The position numbers and the translations under genes were made by a program. DNA of 28,007 bases from Bryobacterales bacterium (GTDB taxonomy: Bacteria > Acidobacteriota > Terriglobia > Bryobacterales > Bryobacteraceae), in assembly GCA_003142355.1 (NCBI GenBank), contig PLMF01000117.1:1-28007 (forward strand), in the 5' to 3' direction. The notes under the pieces were generated by a model. The model made no database searches. It was not told where the DNA came from and worked only from the letters and a program-made list of their open reading frames with translations. Shown here piece after piece: positions 1 to 8,164 of this stretch (position 1 is the stretch's first letter; every line of letters starts with the position of its first letter).

Positions 1-17
1 CATAAGCGTTAACCTAG
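1..17 (+). repeat. Left terminal inverted repeat of the IS4 element
   Basis: CATAAGCGTTAACCTAG matches the reverse complement of 1326-1342 (CATAAGCATTAACTTAG) at 15 of 17 positions. It lies immediately beyond the transposase stop codon (14-16 on the minus strand), so the transposase terminates inside the repeat. The repeat could extend left of the window. Confidence 0.85.
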
Positions 18-1286
18 CGTTTGCTGAATATTCGGCGAAGCTGCGCCAATTGCATGGGGCGTTTGGGCCGCCGCTTGCGCAACGACAACGCAATGCAGCG
101 GCCTCGGCGCAGCAAATGTGCCAGACTCAGCGGCGGCGCCAGGACGGCACGCAACGAGTCGCGCACTTCCACAAACACATTCCAGCGGCTGACTTCATCA
201 AAGCGCAAATCCCCAGGGGGAAAAAAACTTTCCCTCCAGAAGGACACGGTCCACCAACAGGGCGCTCAGAATCTTGGCCTGCATCCAAGCCTTGGCGGAA
301 TCGTCATCGCTCTTGGGCACATGGCCCGCCTCGAGCAGGCTCTTGAGCCGCTTGAACACCAATTCAATTTGCCACCGGCCACGGTAGAGATCCAAGACCG
401 CCTTGGCGGGAAAGAGCTTGGAATCTACCGAAGTCAGCACCAACACGTAGGCGGTCAATTCCAAGGCTTCCGTTTGGGCTTGCGTGCCGTTCTTTTGCGC
501 CTTGCGCAACGCCTTGCGGCGAGCCCGCTCCGCGGTTAGGCGACTTTTGCGCACCGCACACAGCCGCAGGGCGTAGGTCTTTTGCTGGCAAACAAACTGT
601 ACGGCCCATTCTCCCACTTGGCCGTCAGCCAGGGCGCGCAAGCGCGGCAGCAGGTCGGCAGGACGACCTTGCCGATCCTCCAAAGGGAACGTGCCTGGGT
701 TCCAACGCACCACCACCTGCGCCCCGGCGTCCAACACGTGAGCCACCCCGGGCCGATGGCTGTAGCCCCGATCCACCAACACGATCTCTCCGGGCGTAAA
801 CTCGTAACGCCCCAGTTTCTCTCCGCCGGTCTCGTCGGTCAGTTCGTAATGGTCACACGTCAGTTCGGGCAACCGAATGCTGTAGTGCAAGCGCAGATCG
901 GTGCCCGTGCTGCCGGGCTCTTGAATATTGGTGGCGTCGATGACCCGTAGCCGATGGGGATAGGGCCAGCGGAAGCGGCCCAACCGTTGCTCCTGTTCCA
1001 AAAGCAGGTGCCGTGTCAGTTCTTCGAGCCAACCTTGTGCCTGGCGCAAGCGCTTGAATAGCGCAACGGCACTGACCTGCGCCAACCCAAGTTCCCGTGC
1101 CCGCATGACGGTTTGCTCCAGCGATAATCCTCCACCCACATGCATCAGGATCAGCCGCAGCCAGCACTCGGCATCCTGCAAACCGCGTGCCCGCTGAAAA
1201 AAACCATGCTGGCGGGCCGGTTCGTTCAGGTCTGCGGGCAACCATTCGCGCAATACCGCCCAGCCTTCGGGAAGAGCATCCGTCAT
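14..1286 (-). pseudogene. IS4-family DDE transposase, frame broken near its 3' end
   Basis: Cut-and-paste transposase of the IS4 family, RNase H-like fold. The first frame (1286 down to 198, 362 aa) contains all catalytic motifs: first Asp in VIDATN (about residue 117), second Asp in LVDRGY (about 172), and the catalytic Glu within YRGRWQIELVFKRLK, which fits the IS4 signature Y-x2-R-x3-E-x6-K exactly. The C-terminal 70 or so residues are in another frame (to stop 14-16), which continues basic and ends in FSKR. The two frames join at a homopolymer: A7 at 221-227 next to G5 at 216-220 (T7C5 on the coding strand). Losing one base there gives a single protein of about 420 aa. This may be transcriptional slippage, a +1 shift, a true inactivating indel or a sequence error. 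Start ATG 1286; no strong ribosome binding site. Confidence 0.85.
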
Positions 1287-1325
1287 GCGGGTCAGAGTAG
1301 CAGCGGCCGAAAAATATGCAAGATT

Positions 1326-1342
1326 CTAAGTTAATGCTTATG
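1326..1342 (-). repeat. Right terminal inverted repeat of the IS4 element
   Basis: Read on the minus strand this is CATAAGCATTAACTTAG, pairing with the left end at 1-17 with two mismatches. It lies about 40 bp upstream of the transposase start codon and marks the exact point where the cotH-like frame ends. Confidence 0.85.
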
Positions 1343-1765
1343 GCCGTCCGCCCGCCGGGCACGCCGGCGTCGCGGAACAGGCGATACGACAGCGGCTCGT
1401 TCATACCGCTGGGGTCATTGACGTTGTTGTGCAGGTTGAGCGTGGTCACGCCGCCAAGCCGCCGCCCCTTGAATCCGCGGTTCAAAACCACCTTGAGCGG
1501 GCGTTTGAGCTGGTTGCGCGAAGTCATGTAGGTGTTGTTGCCCTTGTAACGCACGGACACGTCCCGGAAGCGCCAGCCCTCGAAGTCCAGATCGGCGTGG
1601 ACGTAAACGAAGCCGTTGCGGTTGCCCTTGGCGCCGAGGGGGGACGGCCCGGCTGGGCCTTGCCCCGGACGGTTCGGCGGATTGCCGCCGGCGGATTCCA
1701 GCGCCACGTTGAGGCCGGTGCGAAGCTTGGCGGCGTCCAGTCTGCCGGTCTTGTTAACGTCGCCG
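1343..1765 (-). pseudogene. CotH-like protein kinase fragment, truncated at both ends
   Basis: Minus-strand frame carrying the CotH signature VSVRYKGNNTYMTSRNQLKR followed by a Lys-rich strand, LNLHNNVNDPSGMNEPLSYR and LFRDAGVPGGRTA. CotH domains are atypical kinases of spore coat and secreted proteins; Acidobacteriota and Planctomycetes carry secreted versions preceded by EF-hand-like repeats. Here a Ca-binding-like stretch (DVNKTGRLDAAKLRTGLN) precedes the domain, separated by a Gly/Pro-rich linker. The 3' side ends at the IS4 inverted repeat (1342), where the next expected residues of the family are replaced by IS sequence. The 5' side (signal peptide and upstream region) is missing because at about 1755-1770 the sequence changes to an oppositely oriented acyltransferase gene. 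Non-functional as it stands. Confidence 0.75.
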
Positions 1766-2367
1766 AATGGATCCGCTACGAGGGCTACGAGCATTACGAG
1801 GAAGCCTTGAGCCGCGGCCGCGGCGTGCTCATCGCGACCGCCCACCTGGGCAACTGGGAGCTGAGCGCTTACGCGCACGCGCTGCTGGCGGCCCCCATGA
1901 ACGTGGTGGTGCGGCCCCTCGACAACCCTCTCATCGACGCGCTGGTGGAGCGCCGCCGGGCGCTCTCCGGCAACCGTCCGATTTTCAAGAAGGACTTCGC
2001 GCGCGCCATTCTGAAAGCGCTGGCGGCGAACCAGGCGGTCGGCATCCTGGCCGACCAGAACGCATCGCTCGACTCTGGCGTCTTCGTCGATTTCTTCGGC
2101 GTGCCGGCCTGCGCCAGCACGGGCTTAGCGAAACTGGCGGCGCACAGCGGAGCGGCCGTCATCCCCGGATTTGCGCTCTGGTCGGAAAGCGAGCGCCGGT
2201 ATGTCCTGCGGTTCTACCCGCCGGTTCCCATGACGGGCGACGTGACGCGCGATACACAGGCCGTGCAGAAACGCATCGAGGACGCCATCCGGGAGTACCC
2301 CGACCAGTGGCTGTGGATCCACCGCAGGTGGAAGACGCGGCCGCCTACACCGCCGCCACTATCGTGA
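1760..2367 (+). pseudogene. LpxL/HtrB-family acyltransferase, N-terminus missing
   Basis: C-terminal two thirds of a lipid A biosynthesis lauroyl-acyltransferase-like protein (LPLAT superfamily), which normally transfers an acyl chain to a membrane lipid at the inner membrane. Visible: IRYEGYEHYEEALSRGRGV, then the catalytic H-x4-E motif HLGNWE, a VVRPLDNP segment, GILADQNA with FVDFFGVPA, and the typical end WLWIHRRWKTRP. About 200 residues are present against about 290-310 in the family. The expected membrane-anchoring N-terminal 90-100 residues are absent. The open frame continues upstream to 1429, but that part is the antisense of the cotH-like gene. The last 23 bases overlap the convergent ridA gene. 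Likely a rearrangement relic, or an assembly chimera. Confidence 0.75.
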
Positions 2368-2725
2368 TCTCTATGTGCGCGCCACCAGGTAACGCAGCCA
2401 CCTCGACCGTGGTGCGGCCGGGGGGCGCGTCGTGGAAGTACTCGGCGTAGACCTTGTTCATGTCCGCGAATTCCTTCAAATCGGTCATATGGACCGTCGA
2501 GGACACGGCATCGTCCAGCGTGGCGCCAGCTTGCTCAAGGATAGCCTTGATATTCTCAAACGTCTGCCGCGTCTCGGCCATGATTCCGCCCGGGACAACC
2601 TTGCCCGTCTTAGGATCAATTCCCTTTTCGCCGGCCACAAAAATGAAATTTCCAACCTGGATCCCCTGCGAGTAGGGCCCGATTGGCAACGCCGCTTTGG
2701 AACTGGTCAGGACTTTCTTCTTCAT
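2345..2725 (-). CDS. ridA: RidA family enamine/imine deaminase
   Basis: 126-aa RidA/YjgF/UK114 protein, full length for the family. Family members hydrolyse reactive enamine/imine intermediates such as 2-aminoacrylate and act as cytosolic trimers. Seen: the N-terminal PIGPYSQG motif (residues 14-21), FVAGEKGIDPKTG, and the conserved C-terminal PPGRTTVEVAALP with the substrate-carboxylate-binding Arg104, followed by HIEI with Glu119. The start ATG at 2725 is supported by GGAGG 8-9 nt upstream; a longer frame to 2884 only covers the neighbouring gene. It follows the enolase-superfamily gene by 17 nt on the same strand, so the two are probably one operon. Its role may be damage control for a dehydratase pathway (inference). 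Confidence 0.9.
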   Translation of the reverse strand: MKKKVLTSSKAALPIGPYSQGIQVGNFIFVAGEKGIDPKTGKVVPGGIMAETRQTFENIKAILEQAGATLDDAVSSTVHMTDLKEFADMNKVYAEYFHDAPPGRTTVEVAALPGGAHIEITIVAAV

Positions 2726-2742
2726 GTGTCGAACCTCCGGGC

Positions 2743-3996
2743 TCATCCCCACCAGGTTTCGCCGGGCGCCAGGTGCGCCTTGGCGACGTCGGGGTTCAGC
2801 TCGATCCCATAGCCAGGCTTGTCCTGAATCGTGAAATAGCCGTTCTGCCAGAATGGACCCTCGCGCACCACCAAGTCCGGCCACCAGTCCACCCAGTTGG
2901 CCAGTTCATGAATGCGGAACTCGCGCATGGCCGCGGCGGCGTGGCACGACGCGACCGTTCCCACCGGGCTGGCGGGGTTGTGGCACGCCGTCCAGATGTA
3001 GTACATCTCCGCCAGGTCGGAGATCTTCTTCGATTCCAGCAGGCCGCCGGATTTGGGAACATCGATGTGCACGCCGGAGCACGCCTGGAGCTCGATCAGC
3101 CGGCGGAAGCCCTGCCGCCCGTAAAGGTTCTCGCCCGTGCAGACCGGTACGTTGATGGCACGGGTCACGCGCGCCAAGGCCTCGGCGTTATCCGGCGGAA
3201 CCGGGTCTTCCAGCCACATGGGCCGTACCGCCTCCAGTTCCTTTCCCAGTCGGATCACGTCTTCCGTATCGTAGCGCCAGTGGCATTCGACGGCGAAGTC
3301 GGCATCGGGTCCCAGCGCTTCCCTCACCGTCTCCATGGCCGTCACGATACGGCGGTAGTCCTTGGTGGTGAGGTTGCGGGCGTAGGGGTCGTGCCCGGGC
3401 TCCTTGTACTGCGGGTCGGCCCTGGGCGGGATCCCGTCGCCCTGGAACTTGTAGGCCGTCCAGCTCCACTTTTCGGCCCGGGTCGTGGCCACCAGATCGC
3501 GCCACGCCGCCGGGTCTTCCACGTTGCGCACCGCCTGTGTCGTGCGATAGAAGCGGATGCGGTCGCGGAAACGGCCGCCCAAGAGGTTGCAGACGGGCGT
3601 TTCGAGAATGCGCCCGCAAAGGTCCCAGAGCGCGATCTCAATGCCGCTGGCGGCCGAGACCGTCACGCCCGCGATGGCGCCGGCGCCCGCGCTCTGCATC
3701 AGCATCTTGGTATACAGCTTGTCCACGTTGAGCGGGTCCTCGCCCACCACGATGCCCTTCATCTTGTTCAGGACCACGTCTTTGACGCCCCATCCCCAGT
3801 AGGCCTCCCCGATGCCGTACAGGCCGGAATCGGTTTCCACCTTGATCAGATTCCAGTCCCACGTGCCCCGGACGATCATGCATTTGACATCCGTGATCTT
3901 GACTTTCTTGCGGGCCGCCGCGGCGGCCCGCTCCAAGGGCGGGGCGAACAAGCAACCCCCCGCGCCGGCGGAGAGAAGAAATTGACGGCGATTCAT
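2743..3996 (-). CDS. Tat-exported enolase-superfamily protein, galactonate-dehydratase-like
   Basis: 417-aa mandelate racemase/muconate lactonizing enzyme family protein. It starts with a Tat-type signal (NRRQFLLSAGAGG, residues 2-14). The barrel domain shows metal ligands Glu237 (VECHW), Glu263 (WLEDPVPP) and Glu289 (TGEN). His239 in E-x-H and His339 in CHNPASPVG resemble the base and acid of galactonate/acid-sugar dehydratases. The usual K-x-K of the second strand appears as K183-x-Q185, which argues against a racemase of the classical type. Acid-sugar dehydratase is therefore the best guess; the substrate is unknown. Start ATG 3996 has AGGAG 11 nt upstream. It is co-directional with ridA and divergent from receptor 1, which suggests uptake and catabolism of a shared compound (inference). 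Confidence 0.85.
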   Translation of the reverse strand: MNRRQFLLSAGAGGCLFAPPLERAAAAARKKVKITDVKCMIVRGTWDWNLIKVETDSGLYGIGEAYWGWGVKDVVLNKMKGIVVGEDPLNVDKLYTKMLMQSAGAGAIAGVTVSAASGIEIALWDLCGRILETPVCNLLGGRFRDRIRFYRTTQAVRNVEDPAAWRDLVATTRAEKWSWTAYKFQGDGIPPRADPQYKEPGHDPYARNLTTKDYRRIVTAMETVREALGPDADFAVECHWRYDTEDVIRLGKELEAVRPMWLEDPVPPDNAEALARVTRAINVPVCTGENLYGRQGFRRLIELQACSGVHIDVPKSGGLLESKKISDLAEMYYIWTACHNPASPVGTVASCHAAAAMREFRIHELANWVDWWPDLVVREGPFWQNGYFTIQDKPGYGIELNPDVAKAHLAPGETWWG

Positions 3997-4417
3997 CAGA
4001 GATTACGCTCCTGTCCGAGATTTACTGCGTCTCCCTATCCTTCGCCCAGATTCTCCATCGCCTTTGACGCTCTGCGCGACTAGGACAGGAAGCGGGATGC
4101 AGGCCAAATAGAGTGTCACGAGACAAGACTTGCCACACGACATCGCGGTAGCTACGACCTTGTGAACCAGCCTTCGATCCACCGGTCTACATGATGGGCA
4201 CCGCAACCCAGTAGATCATACGCCGTTCGGTCCCTTGAGTCAAGAGTAAAGAGATCAAGAGAGCGCCGGCCTTTGGGGCTGTACGGCACGGAGTCACAGT
4301 ACGCACCCTTGACCTGAGTCAATTGCCACCAGAACCGTATTATGGGCGTTCTTTTTCGGACCTGCTGAAATACTCAACAATCGTCGCGGCCCACCAGCGC
4401 CGTCAACGGAAAGCTCG

Positions 4418-4482
4418 CAGCCGGACACGACATAACACGACAAACGGCTGGTGCAACGCCCGGTGTCGTCTTCTGCCGCTTT
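4418..4482 (+). promoter_or_regulatory. Shared receptor upstream element, copy A
   Basis: Contains CACGACA and ACGACA words between inverted arms CAGCCG (4418-4423) and CGGCTG (4445-4450), then the 20-bp box at 4463-4482. It aligns with copy B (14225-14294, minus strand), and the box also with copy C (16653-16672). All three copies have the same orientation relative to the receptor they precede. Box consensus: RTGTCRYNTYYTGCCGCTTK, with 13 positions invariant in the three copies. Probable regulator binding site directly upstream of and touching the -35; the regulator is unknown. Confidence 0.65.
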
Positions 4483-4493
4483 AAAGCGGCAGA
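4472..4493. repeat. 22-bp perfect palindrome over the -35 of receptor 1
   Basis: A perfect inverted repeat with no spacer: half-site TCTGCCGCTTT and its complement. The left half is the end of the shared box; the right half (AAAGCGGCAGA) is absent from copies B and C. In DNA it would be a symmetric dimer site; in RNA it could form a hairpin, although the predicted start point lies downstream. Confidence 0.75.
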
Positions 4494-4507
4494 CTGAATG
4501 TTAGAAT
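4480..4507 (+). promoter_or_regulatory. Predicted sigma70-type promoter of receptor 1
   Basis: TTTAAA (4480-4485), 16-nt spacer, TAGAAT (4502-4507). The -35 begins at position 18 of the shared box, the same register as in the promoters of receptors 2 and 3. Start of transcription would be near 4514, giving a leader of about 320 nt. Confidence 0.5.
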
Positions 4508-4834
4508 TACCTTCCCCACGCTGATTTCCCTGCGCCGCCGAGGCTTGGGCCGTGGTTCTCGAGCGGCCGGAAGATGCGCTCTGGAGGGCGGTGCATTGAA
4601 CCAGCAGGCGGAACAGATGCGCCAAATTATGAGGCCGCATCCGTTTTCGCTCGCCCGGAGGTGGCGGGAACGGCAATTCGCGGCCTGTCAGAATAGCTCG
4701 GAATGGAACAAAAAAACCAAAAGTGGGCCATTGGGTGTATTATTGTAACCACCTGGTGAGAATAAATATTCCGGTTAACGGGACAGCGACGAATCTTCGT
4801 TGAGAGTGTGCTTAAGACAAGAAAGGATGAGTTT

Positions 4835-7800
4835 ATGCCGCGTTTTTACCCCTCCCAGTACTTCCAACAACTACCGAACCGTGCCGGTTTGGCAATACTC
4901 GGTCTCGTGCTGCTTCTTTTGGGTTCCGTCGCCTGGGCCCAGCAAACCACCGCCGATGTTCTCGGCACGGTTACTGACGCATCAGGCGCCGTCCTGCCGT
5001 CGGTGAAGATCACAGTTCACAGCCTCGACACGGGCGGGAACTACTCCGCCACCAGCGATAATGCTGGAAACTATGTGGTGACTTTGCTCCCGGTCGGGCG
5101 CTACAGCATCAAAGCGGTCGCTACCGGCTTCAAGACGTTGACTGTCTCGGAAGTCACGCTCGCTATAGGCGACCGGCTGCGCCAGAACATTCAGCTCGAA
5201 GTGGGCGGTCTGGAGCAATCGGTTGAGGTCACGGCCAGTTCTCCGGCCCTGCAAGCGGACAGTTCGTCGGTGAGCAATCTGATCACGAACAACGCCATGC
5301 AGAACCTCCCGCTGAACGGGCGCAACTTCGTGGTTCTGACGCAACTGACCGCTGGCGCCTCCGAAGGCGACCCCAACGGATTGCCGAGCGGTACCCGCCC
5401 GGATGACCGCCGCCAGACGTCCGCCGTCACGGTGAACGGTCAACCCACCAGCTATAACAACTTCCTGATCGATGGGATGGACGACAATGAGCGGTCGATC
5501 GGCACCGTGCTGGTCAAACCGTCGATCGACGCCTTGCAGGAGATGAAGGTGCAAACCAGTCTCTACTCCGCGGAATACGGGAGGACGGCGGGAGGCGTGA
5601 TCAATTTCATCACCAAGTCCGGCACCAACCAATACCACGGCTCGCTGTTTGAGTTTCTGCGGAATGAGAAGCTGGACGCGCGGAACTTTTTTGCCGCCAA
5701 GAGGCCGGCGTACAAACAGAACCAGTTCGGCGGCAGCATGGGCGGCCCGGTCCTGAAGAACAAGCTGTTCTTCTTCGGGGACTACGAGGGCTTCCGCATG
5801 CATCAGGGGCAAACGTATACGGACAGCCTGCCGACGGCCGCCGAACGGGCGGGAAACTTCGCGGGCGTAGCCCCGATCTTCGACCCGCTCAGTACGACGA
5901 CCAATCCCGCCGGCGTATCCACCCGCACCCGCTTCCCGAACGACCAGATCCCGCTCAGCCAGATGGATCCGGTGGCGGTGAATTTGATCTCCTTGTGGCC
6001 GGTGCCCACGAAAAGCGGGCTGGCAAACAACTATGGTTACCTGCCGATGAAGACCCAGAATAACGACACCATGGATGCGCGGGGCGATTACAGGCTCTCG
6101 GATTCCAACACGCTCTTTGCCCGTTATTCCTTGAACAACACCACGACGGTGATCCCCCCGGGTTGTCCCACGGCCGCCAATGGCATCAGTCCCGTCTGTG
6201 ACAGCGCAACGCCGGGGCGCGCCGGCACGGCTTCCCAGCGGGCGCAGAGCGCTCAGTTGAACTATGCCCACGTTTTCTCGCCGAGCATGGTGATGGAGTT
6301 GAAGAGCGGCTTTGCCCGGTATTACATCTACTCCCTTCCGCAAAACTACGGCACCAAGGCGTCCCAACAGGAAGGTCTCAAGGGGGTGAACATCGACAAC
6401 GACAGCTCCGGCCTTTCGATTATGTCCGTCTCCGGTCTGACCACCATGGGTGACGCGACCTATGTTCCTCTGGACACGCTCGACAACATGTTCCAGGAAA
6501 CCGGGAGCGTCAGCTACATCCGCGGGGCTCACAGTATCAAGATGGGGGCCGACATCCGGCGCCGCCAAACGACCGTTTTCCAGAGCGCAACGTCCAAGGG
6601 ACAATTCAATTTCGATGCGAACCTCACCAACGACCCCTCGGGAGCCGTCTCGGGAAGCGGCAATGGGGTCGCTTCGTTCCTCCTGGGCTATCCTGCGTCC
6701 ACAACTCGCAGCAAGTTCCTGGTTTGGCCGGGACTGCGAAACTGGGAGTCGGATGTGTATATTCAGGACGACTGGCGGGTGAACCGCTGGCTGACGCTGA
6801 ACGCGGGTGTGCGCTGGGACTACTTCGGCCCGACCACGGAAGTCGCCGGCCGCATTTCCAACATAGACCTGGTGCAGGGCAAAATCATTATCCCCGGCCA
6901 AAACGGCGCCTCTGCCTCGGCCGGCGTCAAACCGGACCATCGGGACTTCTCGCCACGCTTTGGATTCGCTGCGACGCTTGCGAAGGGAACCGTGCTGCGC
7001 GGCGGCTACGGTATCAGCTTCAATCCGAATATGCTCGCCAGCAACATGGCTATGCGCAACCCGCCGTTTGTCAGTTTGTACAGCGCGACGGCGACGAACC
7101 TGACGCCACTGAACCGGCTTTCGGATGGTTTGCCGACGCCCGTGGCCGCCGACCCCCTCAACCCAACCGGCGGCCTGATTGGGATTTCGACCAGCGGGAA
7201 GCTACCCTACGTGCAGCAATACAACCTCACATTGCAGCACGAAATTGGACACGGCTTTGTTGCTACGGCCGCCTACGTCGGAGGTTTAGGGCGCCGGCAA
7301 TATCTCTTCAACGGCTGTACCAGCTTCAACATACCGGCTCCGGGGCCCGGCGCCGTTCAGCAACGGCGGCCGTATTACAGTGTCTTCCCCAATGCATCTA
7401 CCATCGCGATTTGTGGTCCCTGGTACAACTCACTCTACCAGGGCCTGCAAACGACGCTGGAGCGCAGGTTCCAGAGCGGGCTTAGTGTCCTTGCTACTTA
7501 CACTTACGCCCACAGCATCGACAACGCATCGGGATCGGCGGGCACCGGTGCGACAGCGCTACCGGACAACCGTCAAGCCGAACGGGGCAACTCGATTCTG
7601 GATTTGCGCCAGCGGTTCACGTTCCTTACAGACTATTCGTTGCCGTTCGCCAAAGGCGCCAAGGGCTTTGCGTCCATCCTGGCGAAGGATTCGGGCATCA
7701 ACGGCATCATTGTGCTGAGCAACGGCATACCGGTTGATATTACGAATAGCTCCGCCCGCTCGAACACCGGCGGCAGCGATCGCCCGAATGCGGTCGGCAG

Positions 7801-8119
7801 CCCCTACACGGGCTTCCAGCAAAGCGCGTCCGAGTGGTTCAATACCGCGGCCTTCGCCTTGCAGCCTTTGTACACGTACGGCAACCTGGGTCGAAACGTG
7901 GTGCACGGGCCCGGCCGGAGATCTCTCGACCTGGCGATTCACCGCGAGTTCACCATAAAGGAAGACATGCGGCTTCAGTTCCGGGCCGAGGGATTCAACA
8001 TCACCAACACCGCGCCGTTCGCTCTCCCCGCGACGGGCTTCGGTGCGTCCAACTTCGGAGTGATCAGCAGCGCGGGCCTTCCGCGGAACATTCAGCTCGC
8101 CCTGAAGCTGCTTTTCTAG
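4835..8119 (+). CDS. Oar-like TonB-dependent outer-membrane receptor 1
   Basis: 1094-aa outer-membrane protein. Signal peptide with hydrophobic core LAILGLVLLLLGSVAWA and cleavage AWA|QQ (about residue 35/36). Next comes a carboxypeptidase-regulatory-like beta-sandwich (about 38-125: VLGTVTDASGAVLPSVKITV, DNAGNYVVTLLPVGRYSI). The plug domain has LPLNGRNFVVLTQL (about 165-180) and NNFLIDGMDDNERS, followed by a large beta-barrel (ITKSGTNQYHGSLFEF near its start) ending in LALKLLF with the C-terminal Phe of the beta-barrel assembly signal. ATG 4835 has AAAGGA 7 nt upstream; a GTG 27 bases earlier in frame has no such site. Members are thought to import oligomers or glycans with TonB energy; the ligand is unknown. 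It stands alone on the plus strand. Confidence 0.9.
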   Translation: MPRFYPSQYFQQLPNRAGLAILGLVLLLLGSVAWAQQTTADVLGTVTDASGAVLPSVKITVHSLDTGGNYSATSDNAGNYVVTLLPVGRYSIKAVATGFKTLTVSEVTLAIGDRLRQNIQLEVGGLEQSVEVTASSPALQADSSSVSNLITNNAMQNLPLNGRNFVVLTQLTAGASEGDPNGLPSGTRPDDRRQTSAVTVNGQPTSYNNFLIDGMDDNERSIGTVLVKPSIDALQEMKVQTSLYSAEYGRTAGGVINFITKSGTNQYHGSLFEFLRNEKLDARNFFAAKRPAYKQNQFGGSMGGPVLKNKLFFFGDYEGFRMHQGQTYTDSLPTAAERAGNFAGVAPIFDPLSTTTNPAGVSTRTRFPNDQIPLSQMDPVAVNLISLWPVPTKSGLANNYGYLPMKTQNNDTMDARGDYRLSDSNTLFARYSLNNTTTVIPPGCPTAANGISPVCDSATPGRAGTASQRAQSAQLNYAHVFSPSMVMELKSGFARYYIYSLPQNYGTKASQQEGLKGVNIDNDSSGLSIMSVSGLTTMGDATYVPLDTLDNMFQETGSVSYIRGAHSIKMGADIRRRQTTVFQSATSKGQFNFDANLTNDPSGAVSGSGNGVASFLLGYPASTTRSKFLVWPGLRNWESDVYIQDDWRVNRWLTLNAGVRWDYFGPTTEVAGRISNIDLVQGKIIIPGQNGASASAGVKPDHRDFSPRFGFAATLAKGTVLRGGYGISFNPNMLASNMAMRNPPFVSLYSATATNLTPLNRLSDGLPTPVAADPLNPTGGLIGISTSGKLPYVQQYNLTLQHEIGHGFVATAAYVGGLGRRQYLFNGCTSFNIPAPGPGAVQQRRPYYSVFPNASTIAICGPWYNSLYQGLQTTLERRFQSGLSVLATYTYAHSIDNASGSAGTGATALPDNRQAERGNSILDLRQRFTFLTDYSLPFAKGAKGFASILAKDSGINGIIVLSNGIPVDITNSSARSNTGGSDRPNAVGSPYTGFQQSASEWFNTAAFALQPLYTYGNLGRNVVHGPGRRSLDLAIHREFTIKEDMRLQFRAEGFNITNTAPFALPATGFGASNFGVISSAGLPRNIQLALKLLF

Positions 8120-8164
8120 TCGAAAACGACCGCGACCCCGAGACTCGGCGCCACCGCCACACCC

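Larger units (their letters stand above)
1..1342 (-). mobile_element. IS4-family insertion sequence
   Basis: A complete or nearly complete insertion sequence is bounded by imperfect terminal inverted repeats at 1-17 and 1326-1342 (15 of 17 identical) and carries one transposase on the minus strand. The left end falls exactly on the first base of the window, so any target-site duplication cannot be seen. The start of the window on an IS end could mean an assembly break at a repeated element. The right end abuts a cotH-like reading frame that stops making sense at the repeat, so the element appears to have inserted into that gene. Confidence 0.85.
3997..4834. other. Long divergent intergenic region
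   Basis: About 840 bp between the dehydratase-like gene (minus) and receptor 1 (plus). No credible coding region: the short open frames lack ribosome binding sites and recognisable motifs. It holds a box shared with two other receptor promoters (4463-4482), a 22-bp perfect palindrome (4472-4493) and a predicted promoter (4480-4507). It also has a small inverted repeat (4418-4450) and a leader of about 320 nt before the receptor start. The stretch 4112-4150 contains further ACGACA/TGTCAC words that loosely resemble the shared element but do not align well. Confidence 0.6.

Noticed and set aside
1429..1755. N-terminal extension of the acyltransferase frame
   Set aside because: The frame is open, but its residues are the antisense of a clear cotH-like domain and show nothing of the acyltransferase N-terminus.
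4112..4150. Possible fourth copy of the shared element, for the dehydratase gene
   Set aside because: It contains GTGTCACGA, GACAAGAC and ACACGACA words, but the box does not align without a 7-nt insertion and no promoter follows in the right register.
4003..4206. 67-codon frame upstream of the dehydratase gene (minus strand)
   Set aside because: No ribosome binding site and no recognisable sequence; it overlaps the region expected to be regulatory.
4982..6940. A 652-codon open frame antisense to receptor 1
   Set aside because: It has no recognisable motif or ribosome binding site, and its Arg/Val/Gly/His-rich composition is that of an antisense shadow of GC-rich coding sequence. The plus-strand receptor is unmistakable.
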